Source: Zygnema cylindricum
Taxonomy: Eukaryota > Streptophyta > Zygnematophyceae > Zygnematales > Zygnemataceae
Assembly (NCBI GenBank): GCA_037447655.1
Contig: JBBHKE010002912.1
Span: forward strand, 92,811 to 126,564
Length of the DNA stretch: 33,754 nucleotides
Direction of reading: 5' to 3'
Shown: positions 11,451-20,742 of the stretch, in pieces
Layout: every line of letters starts with the position of its first letter
How positions within the stretch are numbered: position 1 is the stretch's first letter
Position numbers and translations under genes: made by a program
Notes under the pieces: generated by a model
The model's input: only the letters and a program-made list of their open reading frames with translations
Database searches by the model: none
Told to the model about the DNA's origin: nothing

Positions 11451-12516
11451 TGTAGAAATTAATGGTCTTTTAAAATTATTTTTAGGTCTAAATAGAAATA
11501 TAGAAAGAAGCCGAGGCAGTCTACCTCTAACTTCTCTCTCCAACTCTTAAACTTGTTGCAGTCATTGAGAAATTGGAGAGGAAGCTAAAGCCATGGCTAC
11601 CTAGGCTATCCAGAGGTTTACGGAAAATACATATTAGTTTTTTTACCGTTAGGGGTTTATTTACTAAAACGATATGTGCTGGCCTTTGTATTTGATCCTG
11701 GTACCTGCCGGACGGCAAGCAACCAATAGCCAGTAGCCTCAGCCGTTAAGTCTTTAACTGGTGCTACGTACTATAGGGTTTTATATTTAATTAAACATTA
11801 ATACGTAGGATAGTTCATTTAACTGAAATAGTTTATGGGAGACATAGATCCAATAATGTAAAAGTACGGATTACGGTACGGATAAAAAACCAATACCGCG
11901 CATTTATTTCTTTAGCTAAACAAATACAGCGCATGTATTTATTACGGCTACGATTAAATGTGAATTTAATCGGACGGCAGGAATTAACGTCGAGATCGCG
12001 GAAGAGGATTTCAACAGTTTTTGTTCATCGCCACATCGGATGACACGTGGCGGAATGACAATGGATCGCGGCATCTCCGAGGATTAAGGGAGCGAATCCC
12101 GATATACCGCGTGTCGACATTTAGGTCATATCGTACAGTGTCCGTACAGAAAGTACACCGACATCTATACTTTTGTGTACAGAAGTGTAATCTGATTGGC
12201 TTTGTACATCAGTAGATAGAGTCTGTGAGAGAGATAGGACTTAGAAAAATTAGGAGATAGGATCCTCTCTCCCAGAGAGCTTCTGTACAAAAGGTCAACT
12301 TTGACCCTCTATAACTTACTACTCAGGGAAGCAAATTCAGAGATTCTTTTTGCTATTGACTCAATGGATTCTTGCCTTTACAGGGGTGAAGGTGGTCAAA
12401 GTTATTGTGTGCCAAAGTGGTAGTTGTTCTTGCTAAAACACAAAGGGGTTAGGGTTATCCTCGAGGCTTCTTGGAGGCTGTCCATTCTGAGGACTTATGG
12501 AGGTCTCAAGGTTTCA
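11451..12516 (+). repeat. 3' LTR of element 3 (subtype A2)
   Basis: It starts TGTAGAAATTAATGG directly after the polypurine tract ATAAGGGGAG and ends GTTTCA, parallel to 6090-7108. It contains GCTAAAGCCATGGCTACC near 11585, the antisense tRNA-like module (11681-11752), ACACGTGGCGG near 12041 and GTAC cores (12129-12180). Confidence 0.85.
11681..11752 (-). promoter_or_regulatory. Antisense tRNA-like module in 3' LTR of element 3
   Basis: The minus strand reads TTAACGGCTGAGGCTACTGG, then GGTACCAGGATCAAAT, matching the D-arm to T-arm layout of the other copies. The 3' strand of the T-stem is disrupted (ACAAAGG), so this copy no longer pairs well. Confidence 0.4.
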
Positions 12517-13480
12517 AACTCCTCTCTTCAACTCCCACACTTGTCGTAATCACTAAAAGTAGGAGAGGGAGCTAGAACCATGGTTACCTATGCTATTCAC
12601 AGAAAGACGGGCAGTAATTAGTTGATTTACTAAAAATGGACCTGACAGACGCAAAATTTGATCGTGGTATCTAACGTCCGTCACAGTCCCCGATAGCCGG
12701 TAGCTTTATTTGTTTAGTCTAAGATTAGTGTTAAATGATATAGGGTTAGCCAAATATATAAAGAATTATACGTAGACTAGTTCATTCAACTGCAACTTTA
12801 TTCGGGATGCATTGATTCAGTTATCTAGAGTACGGAGTATGGTACGGAGAAAATACAGATACCTCGCTTTTTGTTTTAATAGCAAAACAAATACCGCGCA
12901 AGTATTTATGACGACTACGATTGAAATCTAGTTTCGAACGGATGGCCAAGAAGGATGCCGAGATCGCGGAAGAGAATCTCGGCAGTTTGCTTGCATTGCC
13001 ACATAAGATGACACATTGCATAATGACATTGGATCGCGACATCTAAAGAGATCACGAGAACGAATTCGGATTTGACATGTGTTGACTTTTTCGCCATGTC
13101 ATACATTGTGAGTACAAAAAGTACACCGGCAGCTATACCTTTCTGTACGACAAAGTAATATGATTGGTGTCGTACGGCAGTAGATAGAGTTTTAGAGAGA
13201 GATAGGACTTAGAAAATCTTGATAGATAGGACCCTCTCTCCCACATAGGTTTTTTACAAAAGGTCAGCTTTGACCCTCTATCACTTACTGCTCAAGGGAG
13301 CAAATTAAGAGATTCTTTTTGCTATCGACTCAAAGGAGTCTTCTCTTCATAGGGGTGAAGGTTGTTAAATTTTTGCTTGCTAGCGTGGCATTCACTCTTG
13401 TTCGAACACAAAGGTGCCAAGGTTATCCTAAAGGCTTCTTGTGAGCTGCCAACTCCGAGGGCCAATGGAGGTCTCAGAGT
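12517..13480 (+). repeat. Middle LTR, right fragment
   Basis: The sequence begins in mid-LTR (AACTCCTCTCTTCAACTCCC), exactly at the point where the fragment 6008-6089 stops relative to intact LTRs. It then runs in register with subtype A2 LTRs: GCTAGAACCATGGTTACC near 12570, a decayed tRNA-like module (12641-12720), GTAC cores (13090-13150) and the final GAGGTCTCAGAGT at 13480. The last bases and the adjoining primer site are deleted. The two fragments together give an LTR of about 1046 bp, the size of the intact ones. Confidence 0.72.
12641..12720 (-). promoter_or_regulatory. Decayed antisense tRNA-like module in middle LTR
   Basis: It occupies the position of the other modules, with an ATCAAATTTTGCGTC segment and GGTAGCTTTATTTGTTTAGTC on the other side (plus strand). 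The hairpins no longer pair convincingly. It is listed as a homologous relic. Confidence 0.3.
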
Positions 13481-13549
13481 AGCAGCCGAGACACTTCATA
13501 GCGGATTGTGTCAAGCTATCACAGCTCAAGCTCTAAGAGAACCGTGGAA

Positions 13550-15091
13550 AGGGGTCTTCTGGAGGGAAGAACAAGGCACTTGTGGTCAAGAAAGTGAAAG
13601 AAGAGAGTGAAGACGAGTTCTTTGTGGAAGAGAATGGGGAGCTCTTTTTTGATGAGAATCTGGAGGAGAAGGAGATCCCTCAAAAACAGAACTGTGCCCA
13701 GGGAGCCATTCCGGAAACTCCAAAAGAATGATGGATCATAAACTCAAGTGCATCCATGCATATGTGTCGTGACAAACACCTCTTTACCAAGCTAAGAAAG
13801 ATTGCCATTGTAGAGATAGAGTATGGGGATGGGAGAGTAGTTACTATAGATGTAGTGGGCTCGGTAGATCTGAAAGTCTTAGTGGAGGGTAAGACTTCTA
13901 TACTCACTTTCTCAGATGTACTCTACATACCTCAGGTGAGTAAAAATCTTGTCTCCACGTATGTATTAGATGAAAAAGAGTTTTATACTTTCCCTAAAAG
14001 AGGAGTCTTGACAGCTAAGTATGGGGATGAAGGTTACTTCACGCCAGATAAGGGTAGCGTTGGAATGTTTAGGCTTAACTTGAGTAATAAATAGAAGAAT
14101 GCTTACTATGTTGATGTCCCAAAGTTAATGATTTGGCATAAGGGGTTGGGGCATGTGCATTTTGATAGAGTGAACGAAATAAAGAAGCTTAGCATAATCA
14201 AAAAGGCATTAAGTTTTTGGATAATGGAGTGGTGGATGATTGAACTGGCTGTGCCTAAGGTAGGGTCACAAACTTCCCTTTCCCAAAGCCACCAGATATA
14301 ACGGTGAGGAAGTTCTAGATCTAGTTCACACAGATATATGGGGATCGGCTGAATTACCCTCGGTTGGAGGGAAGAGAATTATGTTGATAATAACTCATGA
14401 CTGGTCTAGATACTCTAGATTGTACTTCCAAAAAACAAAGTTTGAAACATCAACTTACTTAAAAGAATATAAAACTTGGAGTGAGAAGTTACACCGAACC
14501 CCCATTAAGAGAATAATGAGTGATAATGGGGGAAACGTATACCACTAATCAGTTTGAGGAATGCTGAAGAATCAAGGAGTTTAGCCTCAAAAAACTGTAC
14601 CTTATAATCCTGAAACAAAATGTGGTACCTGAAAGGTTTAATTTGACTATAGGAGATAGTGCATGCAGTAAGTGGCCGACAAGAAGATAGGAAAAAGGTT
14701 CTGGGCACAAGCCATGTACTGTGCCAACTACATTAAGAAGAAATTCCTCACCTCAGCCATGAAAGGAATGACACCTTATGAAAGATGGGTTGGAAGGAAA
14801 CCATATATCTCTCACCTGAAAGTTTTCGGTAGTCAAGTCTACAGTCTGGAAACACATAAGAAAAACTGGAAACTAGATGTTAAGCGAAAAACCTGGTAAT
14901 TTTGTGGGATACGATGAGGATTTCAAGGGATATAGAGTCTATGACTTAGCAAAACAAGACATAATTATAGTTAAACACGTAGTTGTCATGGATGAAGGGA
15001 AGTCATTGATCCCTTCAAATATACCAAAAAGTTAAAAAACAGTTTTGAGTCCGAGAGTGAGGGGGACTCGGTCTTTCCCGGAAAGGACATG
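13550..15091 (+). pseudogene. pol: Broken gag C-terminus, protease and integrase of element 4
   Basis: An acidic linker at 13555-13725 ends in a stop, followed by the protease motif WIINSSASMHMC (catalytic Asp now Asn). 13756-14094 gives the rest of protease and the pre-integrase region. The integrase zinc finger (WHKGLGHVHF near 14130) is followed by a frameshift. The core resumes at about 14320 with DLVHTDIWGSAELP and THDWSRYSRLYF. The second Asp motif reads MSDNGG with a frameshift after it. 14672-14899 covers the DKKIGKRFWAQAM to FGSQVYSLETH part. The ENGVAERLN part with the catalytic Glu is badly decayed (14610-14640). Not functional. Confidence 0.84.
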
Positions 15092-16130
15092 AGTGAAACA
15101 CTTATTGTCCATAGCCTATTTCAGCCATGGACTATTCTTGGTAGCACCATAGACTACCCTTCAAACAGTTGTGTTTCAAACAGCACAGATTACTCCACAA
15201 TAAACAAAATCACCTTAAACTACACCAATAAACAGTATATTATAGACAGTGTAAACTCACTAAGTTTCACATGAAAACCTTAAATTGCCCCAAAAGGCAA
15301 TATATTATAGATATTGTAAACTCACAAAGTTTCACATGAAAACACCAAATAGAGTGATCACACCAACAGGTCAAAGATGCAGAAAACAGTCTGCCATTGC
15401 TTTGATAATACTTGACTGTGATACTCAAAATAGTCTAAGTCCTGCAAGTTATACTCAGAGAGTTCACTACAAAATGTATGGAGGCATACTAGCCGTACGG
15501 TATCTAACATCTACATGAACAATTGTAAGGATACTCGAATAAGTCGAGGTATGTCAGTCTGAACAAGTATACACTAATAAACTAATTAGGAAGAAGACAA
15601 ACCTCTATTGTACTGTATAATTACACCGACATGTCCGCAAAATCTACTCATGAATATGAATCTTAGTATGTCAAGAACTAAGCAACCACTTAGCTACCAC
15701 TAAGCCACCATCATTACTCGGGGTTTATTCTATTCATATTAACCGTAGCTGCGTCAGTTGCGCTGTCCGTACGGATCATATTAAACTAACCGCAACTGCG
15801 TTGACTTGACTGCGTCGCAGCTCCGCCGTACGGGCGGCGCATATTCTTCCAAAATAACCACAGCTGCGTTGTCTCGTGTGCTTCGCAGCTGCGCCATGCC
15901 GGCGACGTCTATTTCACTATTTTGTTTATTCCACATCAGATCACTTTGAGATCCGCCGTCCATTTGTTAGTGCTTCTTCATGCCACTTAATGAGTCTTTT
16001 ACGTACCTTGAATTATATCCTTACGTTAGCTCCCCCAATCCGTGAATCAAATTGAACCTCCATATTAAATCAAATTAGCAGCTACGCACAAAATGTCACG
16101 TACGCACGAAATTGACTTTTCAAAACAACA
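15092..16130 (-). repeat. Reverse-oriented LTR-like insertion (family B-related) in element 4
   Basis: The minus strand starts TGTTGTTTTGAAAAG at 16130, like the family B LTR start TGTTGATTTTGG. It shares GTTATTTTGGA and repeated GCAGCTGCG blocks with the LTRs of element 5. No pol sequence is inside, so it reads as a solo LTR. Flanks of ACATG (15087-15091) and ACATA (16131-16135) could be a target duplication with one mismatch, but the inner end does not show a clean CA. A 46-bp segment is duplicated at 15233-15278 and 15298-15343. The insertion separates the integrase and RT parts of element 4. Confidence 0.55.
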
Positions 16131-17911
16131 ACATAATTGCATGTTCAGGGGAGATCCAAGCTAGAGGAGATATACTGGAAGCTCCACATACTTTTACGTC
16201 CTCCGAGGAGACACAAGAGGAACCAAAACCGGTATCCATGGATACGGGAGCCGTAGAGACAGTGAGGAGAAACTTAAGACTTTCCTCCATTCCAACTTCG
16301 AAGTTCGAGGGAGGGCGAAGGAGCAGCAAGAGGATACAGGAAAAACAAGCGGCTCATAAGGTAAGTAAACTATCTCACCCTGATGATCCTCAGTCATACT
16401 TGTAGGCAGTGAACTGCCCGGAGAAAGACAGATGGGGTAGAGCCATAAATGATGAGATGACCTCCATCATGAAAGCCAATACTTGGGAACTAGTGGACTG
16501 TCCTACGGATAGAAAAACCTATTGGCTGTAAATGGGTATTTAAACTAAAACTGAACCCAGATAATACCATAGAGAGTTATAAGGTTTGTTTGGTAGCAAA
16601 GGGGTTCACCCAAAAGAAAGGGATTGATTATGAGGAGACTTTTGCTCCAGTTGTTCGGTTCCAACCTATAAGGATTCTCCTCAGTCTCCCAAGAGCGTAA
16701 GACATGGAGATACACCAGATGGACATTAAAACTGCCTTCCTCACTCGTGAGTTAGAGGAAGAAACCTTCCTATGATAGTTAGAGAGATTTGTGGAAGAAG
16801 GAGAAGAGAGCAAAGTATGGATGCTCATAAAGTCTTATATGGACTAAAGCACGCTCCTCGCCAATGGAACAAGAAACTAAGTGAGTTTCTCACCGGTATG
16901 ATATATATCCGGATCAGTTTGGACCATTCTATCTATATGTTTAACAATGAGAATAATGTCATTTTTATTGCAATCTACGTTGATGATTTGCAAGTGTTAA
17001 GTGAATCTTTGGAAAAGATTAATAAATTAAAGAGAGATTTTAGAAGTAGATTTGACATGAAGGATTTAGGGGAGGCGAGATATATTTTGGGAATTCAAAT
17101 ATAAAAGATAAAGGGAAAACGTTTATCACACTTACTCAGAAAGAAGCAATAGGAAATATGCTTGAGAAACTCAAGATGGAAAAAGCAAATAGTTGTACCA
17201 CTCCCGTAGACTTGAAAAAAGCAAGTGATGGAAGTGTTGAAGGAGGAGTCATAATTTTAGAGGATCAAATTAGTCTAGAATGAAAAAGTTTATGGAGTCT
17301 ATTTCTTAGAGGCACGTTGTTTGAAGTTTAATCTACTTTATGAATTTTACCAGGCCGAACATAGCAGCAGCAGTTGGAGTACTCCATAGAAGTCTTAATA
17401 ATTTTAGGAAGAAATACTAGGAGGCCGCGAAGAGGGTCATGAGATAATTGGGGGGAACAAGATAGTTATGGTTACATTTGGGAGGGGAGCACACTGACAT
17501 CACTACTTGGAGTGATGCCAGATGCACCTATGATGCACTTCTAGGTATATATTGTATGTGGGGGAAGGTGCTTGCTGTTGAAGCAGCAAGCTACAAAAGG
17601 CGGTTGCTCAATCTACTTTGGAGGCTGAGTACATGGCCTCTTGTTCTGCTGTGAAAATGTTGATGTGGGTCAAGTCCTTGTTGCAAGAATTAGGGTATAT
17701 GAAGAAGGGAGTGCATGAAGTATTTTGTGATAATCAAGTTCCCATTGCACTAGCAGCCAATCCAAAACATCATTTCAAAGCAAAGCATATGGACATAAGA
17801 TTAAGTATCGTGAGGGAAAAAGTTGAAAATAAAATTGTGAATCTTGTGTATAAGTCAGATAAAGACATGGTGGTTGATATGATGACCAAGCCAGAGCCAT
17901 CTCCCAAGTAA
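16131..17911 (+). pseudogene. pol: Broken linker, RT and RNase H of element 4
   Basis: The linker ends at 16405 with SSIPTSKFEGGRRSSKRIQEK. RT starts near 16410 ([24 protein letters not shown]), then shifts frame at about 16510. The HQMDIKTAFL motif lies near 16710. Stops follow near 16700, 16772 and 16775, and a frameshift leads into 16772-17104 (LYGLKHAPRQWNKKLSEFL and YVDDL near 16975). A stop ends that frame at 17102. RNase H resumes at 17480 (TWSDA) and 17618-17911 (EAEYMASCSAVK, CDNQVPIAL, KAKHMDIRLSIVRE, MVVDMMTKP). It has the same architecture as element 3 with a different set of lesions. Confidence 0.86.
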
Positions 17912-17975
17912 GAGTATAATAGGGAAAAATGTGGATTAAGAGAGAAGTTAAAATTAGACTTGAAAACAAGGAGAG

Positions 17976-18118
17976 TGTTGAAATCACTAGATTTATGAGG
18001 TATTTTTAGGTCTAAATAGCTTAGGGAAAATGGAAAGAAAAAGTACAGCCAGTCTGCCTCCATCTCTTCTCTCTATCTCCTCTATTTGTTGTCGTCACTA
18101 AAAGAAAGTGAAATTCTA
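17976..18118 (+). repeat. 3' LTR of element 4, truncated
   Basis: TGTTGAAATCACTAG follows the polypurine tract AACAAGGAGAG. About 140 bp can be followed along other family A LTRs, up to TTGTCGTCACTAAAAG, before the sequence turns into the palindromic junction at 18113-18140 and then an LTR in the opposite direction. Confidence 0.7.
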
Positions 18119-18140
18119 TGGGCTCCATTGCCCACAGAAT
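18113..18140. repeat. 28-bp palindrome at LTR-LTR junction
   Basis: ATTCTATGGGC, a 6-nt spacer TCCATT, then GCCCACAGAAT: 11-nt arms with a single mismatch. It lies exactly between the end of the forward LTR fragment and the tail of the inverted LTR. It may mark a fold-back or end-joining rearrangement. Confidence 0.65.
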
Positions 18141-18928
18141 TCGCAGATCCAAAAGAAGCTAATCTAGATAGTGCCGACTCCAAGTTGATATAAACCCAAA
18201 TAATTGATCCCTTGACAATTAGAACCCCAATACAACTTCACCCCTATGAAGAGAAGACCTTCTGTGTGCTCAGTTCCACCACAGAATGCAAAGCTTGAAT
18301 ATGTGTTTTGGACAATATTCCCCACTTTGACTTTCCCACTGAATAAGTGCCACCATGGCACGCCAAAAACCTCTGACCGACTACACCCTTGTGTAGCTTG
18401 GACTCTCCTGAGTCCGCAGCAAAAAGAATCACTGAATTTGCTCACCCGAGCAGTAAGTTATGGCTGGTCAAAGATGACCTTTATAGTTACAAGCTCTCTT
18501 AGAGAGAGGTACCGAAATATCACTAAGTCTTAGTCTGCCTACTCATGACTACCTACTACTAAACCCTAGTCCAATAGGATCACTATATAGTACAAGAAGG
18601 TACAATGGGCGATGTACTTATTGTACGACCATTGTACGACAAGGTCTACAAGGTGACACCTGTCAAATCGGAAGCCATGGTTCCTCCTCCCATCTTCTCC
18701 AGTATCAAATAATGTGGCGCCACGTGGCACCGCGTGACGCTATCTCCGTATGCCGCCAAAAGCTCACTTCGCGTGGCGGCTATAATGCCGGCCGTCCGAT
18801 CAAAACATATTTTACACGGTTCAGATTCGCGTACATGCAGGAATTGCTCCTTTTGGTTAGTCTGCTGTTAATTAGCTGTTGCGTTAATGTTTATGTATTT
18901 ATGAAACCCGTCACGTGTATCGTTTCGA

Positions 18929-18995
18929 TAACGCCTTATTGGTTAAGGCTTACGTCTACAAATATAACCACAAACCATGGTTCAAATCTGGTTGA
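18929..18995 (+). promoter_or_regulatory. tRNA-like module, copy 1, antisense to inverted LTR
   Basis: TAACGCCTTATTGGTTAAGGC forms a D-arm-like hairpin (GCCTTA...TAAGGC). About 30 nt later GGTTCAAATC with flanking CC/GG pairs forms a T-arm-like B box. It is the counterpart of 2421-2486, and like it lies antisense to the LTR. Confidence 0.55.
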
Positions 18996-19083
18996 GAGCA
19001 GTTTTTGGTTATTTGTTAGTTTGTTAGAACTCTCTTCTCATACACTTATAAATACCTATTGTACCCTACTTATGCCATCGTTT

Positions 19084-19150
19084 ACTCTAAACTATTGGCT
19101 AAAACTAACGTCTGTAGTAGGATGTAGGTACCAGGATCAAATCCTGCAAC
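19084..19150 (+). promoter_or_regulatory. tRNA-like module, copy 2, antisense to inverted LTR
   Basis: CTATTGGCTAAAACTAACGTC resembles TTATTGGTTAAGGCTTACGTC of copy 1, and CAGG-ATCAAAT-CCTG forms a four-pair T-arm. It lies 155 bp downstream of copy 1 in the same direction. This LTR therefore has two tandem modules. Confidence 0.5.
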
Positions 19151-19354
19151 CGTCAAAACCAATTTGGTACAAACTACGAATTAGTCTATCCTCTTTAGAC
19201 AGCCATGGCTCTAGCTCTCTCTCTGGTCTTCAGTGATTGCAACAAGTATGGGGACCGGAGAGAGTTGAGCGAGAAGCAGGTTGCCTTTGCCTTTGCTGAC
19301 TTACTCTATTTATTTTTCCAATACAGACCTAGAAAATACATTAATTTCAACAGA

Positions 19355-20214
19355 AAGAGAGGGTGGTGGAGCCATGGGTGCCTCAGCTCGAGGGTGATGA
19401 AACCATGGGTGCCTCTGCTCCACAAGCAGTACAAAAGAGTGACATCAGTCACTTTGAACAAAAGGTTGAGTTCGGGAGGACTTGAACCTCCGACCGGCAC
19501 ATCGAGGGTTACCTGTCAGCTCTAACCGGTCTATCGTAGAAGTTTGTTAGAGTACATAGGGTGTGGTTTATATTTAATCGTTGTTTAGAGGATCTAGTCC
19601 ATTTAACGAAATTACCGATAGAAAGCATAGAGATCAGCTACACATAGGGCACGAACACGTCACGCACGAAACAAATGAACCAAACATTTATTTCAACGGC
19701 TAACATTAAAAGCCGATCTGGATCCAACGGCACATACCAATGCAAAGATCCTCAAATAGTTTCTTTGGCGTTTTTAGGTGAGACTTGACTTGGCGCCACG
19801 TGGTAGGATGACATTTGGAGGCGGAAATCCCAGGGAGCATAAAGGCGAGAAGAAAGAAGATAGGCGTCTACCAAATAGCTTTGTTGTACACAGGCCGTAC
19901 AGAAAGGACACCGGCCATAGTACCTTTTCGTAGTATAGATTCCTATGATTGCTTCATACCTTAGTAGACAAGGGTTCGGAGAGAGGTTCAGTCCTTAGAG
20001 AATTCAGTAGGTAACTCTCTCTCTCTAAAAGAGTTTATATTTAAACTGGCATTTTTGCCGCTTGATATTTTTTATCGGTTGTTTAGCCGTTTCTTGTGAT
20101 TCTGTTTATTACAGAAGTAAGAGAGTCTAAGCTGTATAGGGGTGCATTCATATTGTAAGCTTGTGTACTTGAGCAGCAGTGGTTGTAGTTGAAAGTGGGT
20201 TAGCCAAAAGCTAT
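19355..20214 (+). repeat. Forward family A LTR, head-truncated, abutting the inverted LTR
   Basis: It starts in mid-LTR with GAGCCATGGGTGCC (a short duplicated block, 19372-19412) directly after the start of the inverted LTR. In LTR order it has an antisense tRNA-like module (19471-19545), GGCGCCACGTGGTAGG near 19791, GTAC cores (19882-19935) and a CT-rich block near 20020. It ends at about 20214, where minus-strand copia RT sequence begins. No primer site is seen. Confidence 0.6.
19471..19545 (-). promoter_or_regulatory. Antisense tRNA-like module with perfect T-arm
   Basis: The minus strand reads GATAGACCGGTTAGAGC (A-box-like) and then GGAGG-TTCAAGT-CCTCC, a perfect five-pair T-arm with a canonical B-box loop. 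The following CGAACTC has no matching 5' acceptor strand, so it is not a complete tRNA gene. It is the best-formed T-arm of the seven modules. Confidence 0.6.
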
Positions 20215-20742
20215 GAAGAGGCTTCGTGAATTTTGTGATCCTGCTGTCCTAACTCATCATCTAAGGCCACAACTCCCCTTTCTAAACTTCCCTTATATAC
20301 CTTATTTAAATCTATTCGAGTCAAACAACTATTTTCTTTATCCATTTGGAAATTTTCAAGCATGTTTCATAATGCCTCTTTTTGAGTTGGTCTAATTACT
20401 TTCTTATCTCTATCCACCTCCATCCGAATCACCAAAATATATTTTGCTTCCCTCAAATCTTTCATTTCAAATTTACTCTTTAGCTCCCGTTTTAGTCAAA
20501 TAATTTTCTACATTAATCTACTTAAAACAAGCAAATCATCAACATAGATTGCAATGAAAATTTTACCTTCGTCATCCTCAAATAGATAGATGGAATGATC
20601 TGAGCTGATTCAAACATATCCCAAATTTTTCAAAAACTCGTTCTGTTTTTAGTTCAATTGGCGTGGAGCATGCTTCAGTCTGTTCAGGGACTTTAACAGT
20701 CTGCACACCTTGCTGTCTTCGCCTTTTTTCCACATACCCTTT
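20215..20742 (-). pseudogene. pol: Element 6 RT fragment, downstream half
   Basis: Read on the minus strand from 20742 to 20215 this is family A RT: a stretch like EEGEDSKVCRLLKSL and LKHAPRQLN, remnants of the YVDDL zone (20540-20560), then FEMKDLREAKYILVIRMEVD and the region leading to the connection domain. Stops are frequent. It ends abruptly near 20215. The upstream half of the same RT continues at 26734, beyond element 5. Confidence 0.82.
20738..20742. repeat. Left target-site duplication of element 5 (CCTTT)
   Basis: CCTTT lies directly left of the 5' LTR and is repeated exactly at 26734-26738, directly right of the 3' LTR. Five base pairs is the usual size for copia integration. Confidence 0.9.

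Larger units (their letters stand above)
6090..12516 (+). mobile_element. Element 3: near full-length family A copia (dead)
   Basis: It has two long terminal repeats (6090-7108 and 11451-12516) that start alike (TGTAGAAATTAATGG) and end alike (GTTTCA). Its other parts are a primer binding site (7109), a gag region, a pol region in Ty1/copia order and a polypurine tract (ATAAGGGGAG, 11441-11450). The flanks are CTAGC on the left and AACTC on the right. This is compatible with a 5-bp CTARC target duplication that lost 2 bp, but it is not a clean match. It is inserted in an older family A LTR. Its pol is the best preserved of the family A copies, yet it carries several stops and frameshifts. Confidence 0.85.
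13481..17975 (+). mobile_element. Element 4: family A copia internal region with a nested LTR insertion
   Basis: It follows the middle LTR directly. The primer site and most of gag are deleted, so the first recognisable part is the gag C-terminal acidic linker (about 13555-13735). Pol follows in family A order up to the polypurine tract AACAAGGAGAG (17965-17975). About 1.04 kb of unrelated sequence (15092-16130) interrupts the linker between integrase and RT. A truncated LTR starts at 17976. Confidence 0.83.
18141..19354 (-). repeat. Inverted family A1 LTR with downstream tail
   Basis: The minus strand starts TGTTGAAATTAATG at 19354 and follows the A1 LTR at 2255-3177. It shows a CT-rich block, GCTAGAGCCATGGCTGTC near 19200, two tRNA-like modules, GGCGCCACGTGGC near 18718, GTAC cores (18590-18645) and the ATAACTTACTGCTCGGGTGAGC block near 18450. 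Its last part (18141-18300) is rearranged and the exact end is unclear. No pol lies next to it in this orientation, so it is effectively a solo LTR. Confidence 0.75.

Noticed and set aside
6090-12516. An active, transposition-competent copia element
   Set aside because: Gag has stops, the zinc knuckle and protease motif are altered, the integrase second Asp motif is destroyed, and RT/RNase H is interrupted several times.
18712-19236. 174-codon open reading frame
   Set aside because: It lies wholly inside the inverted LTR, overlaps the tRNA-like modules and has no domain or codon pattern of a real protein.
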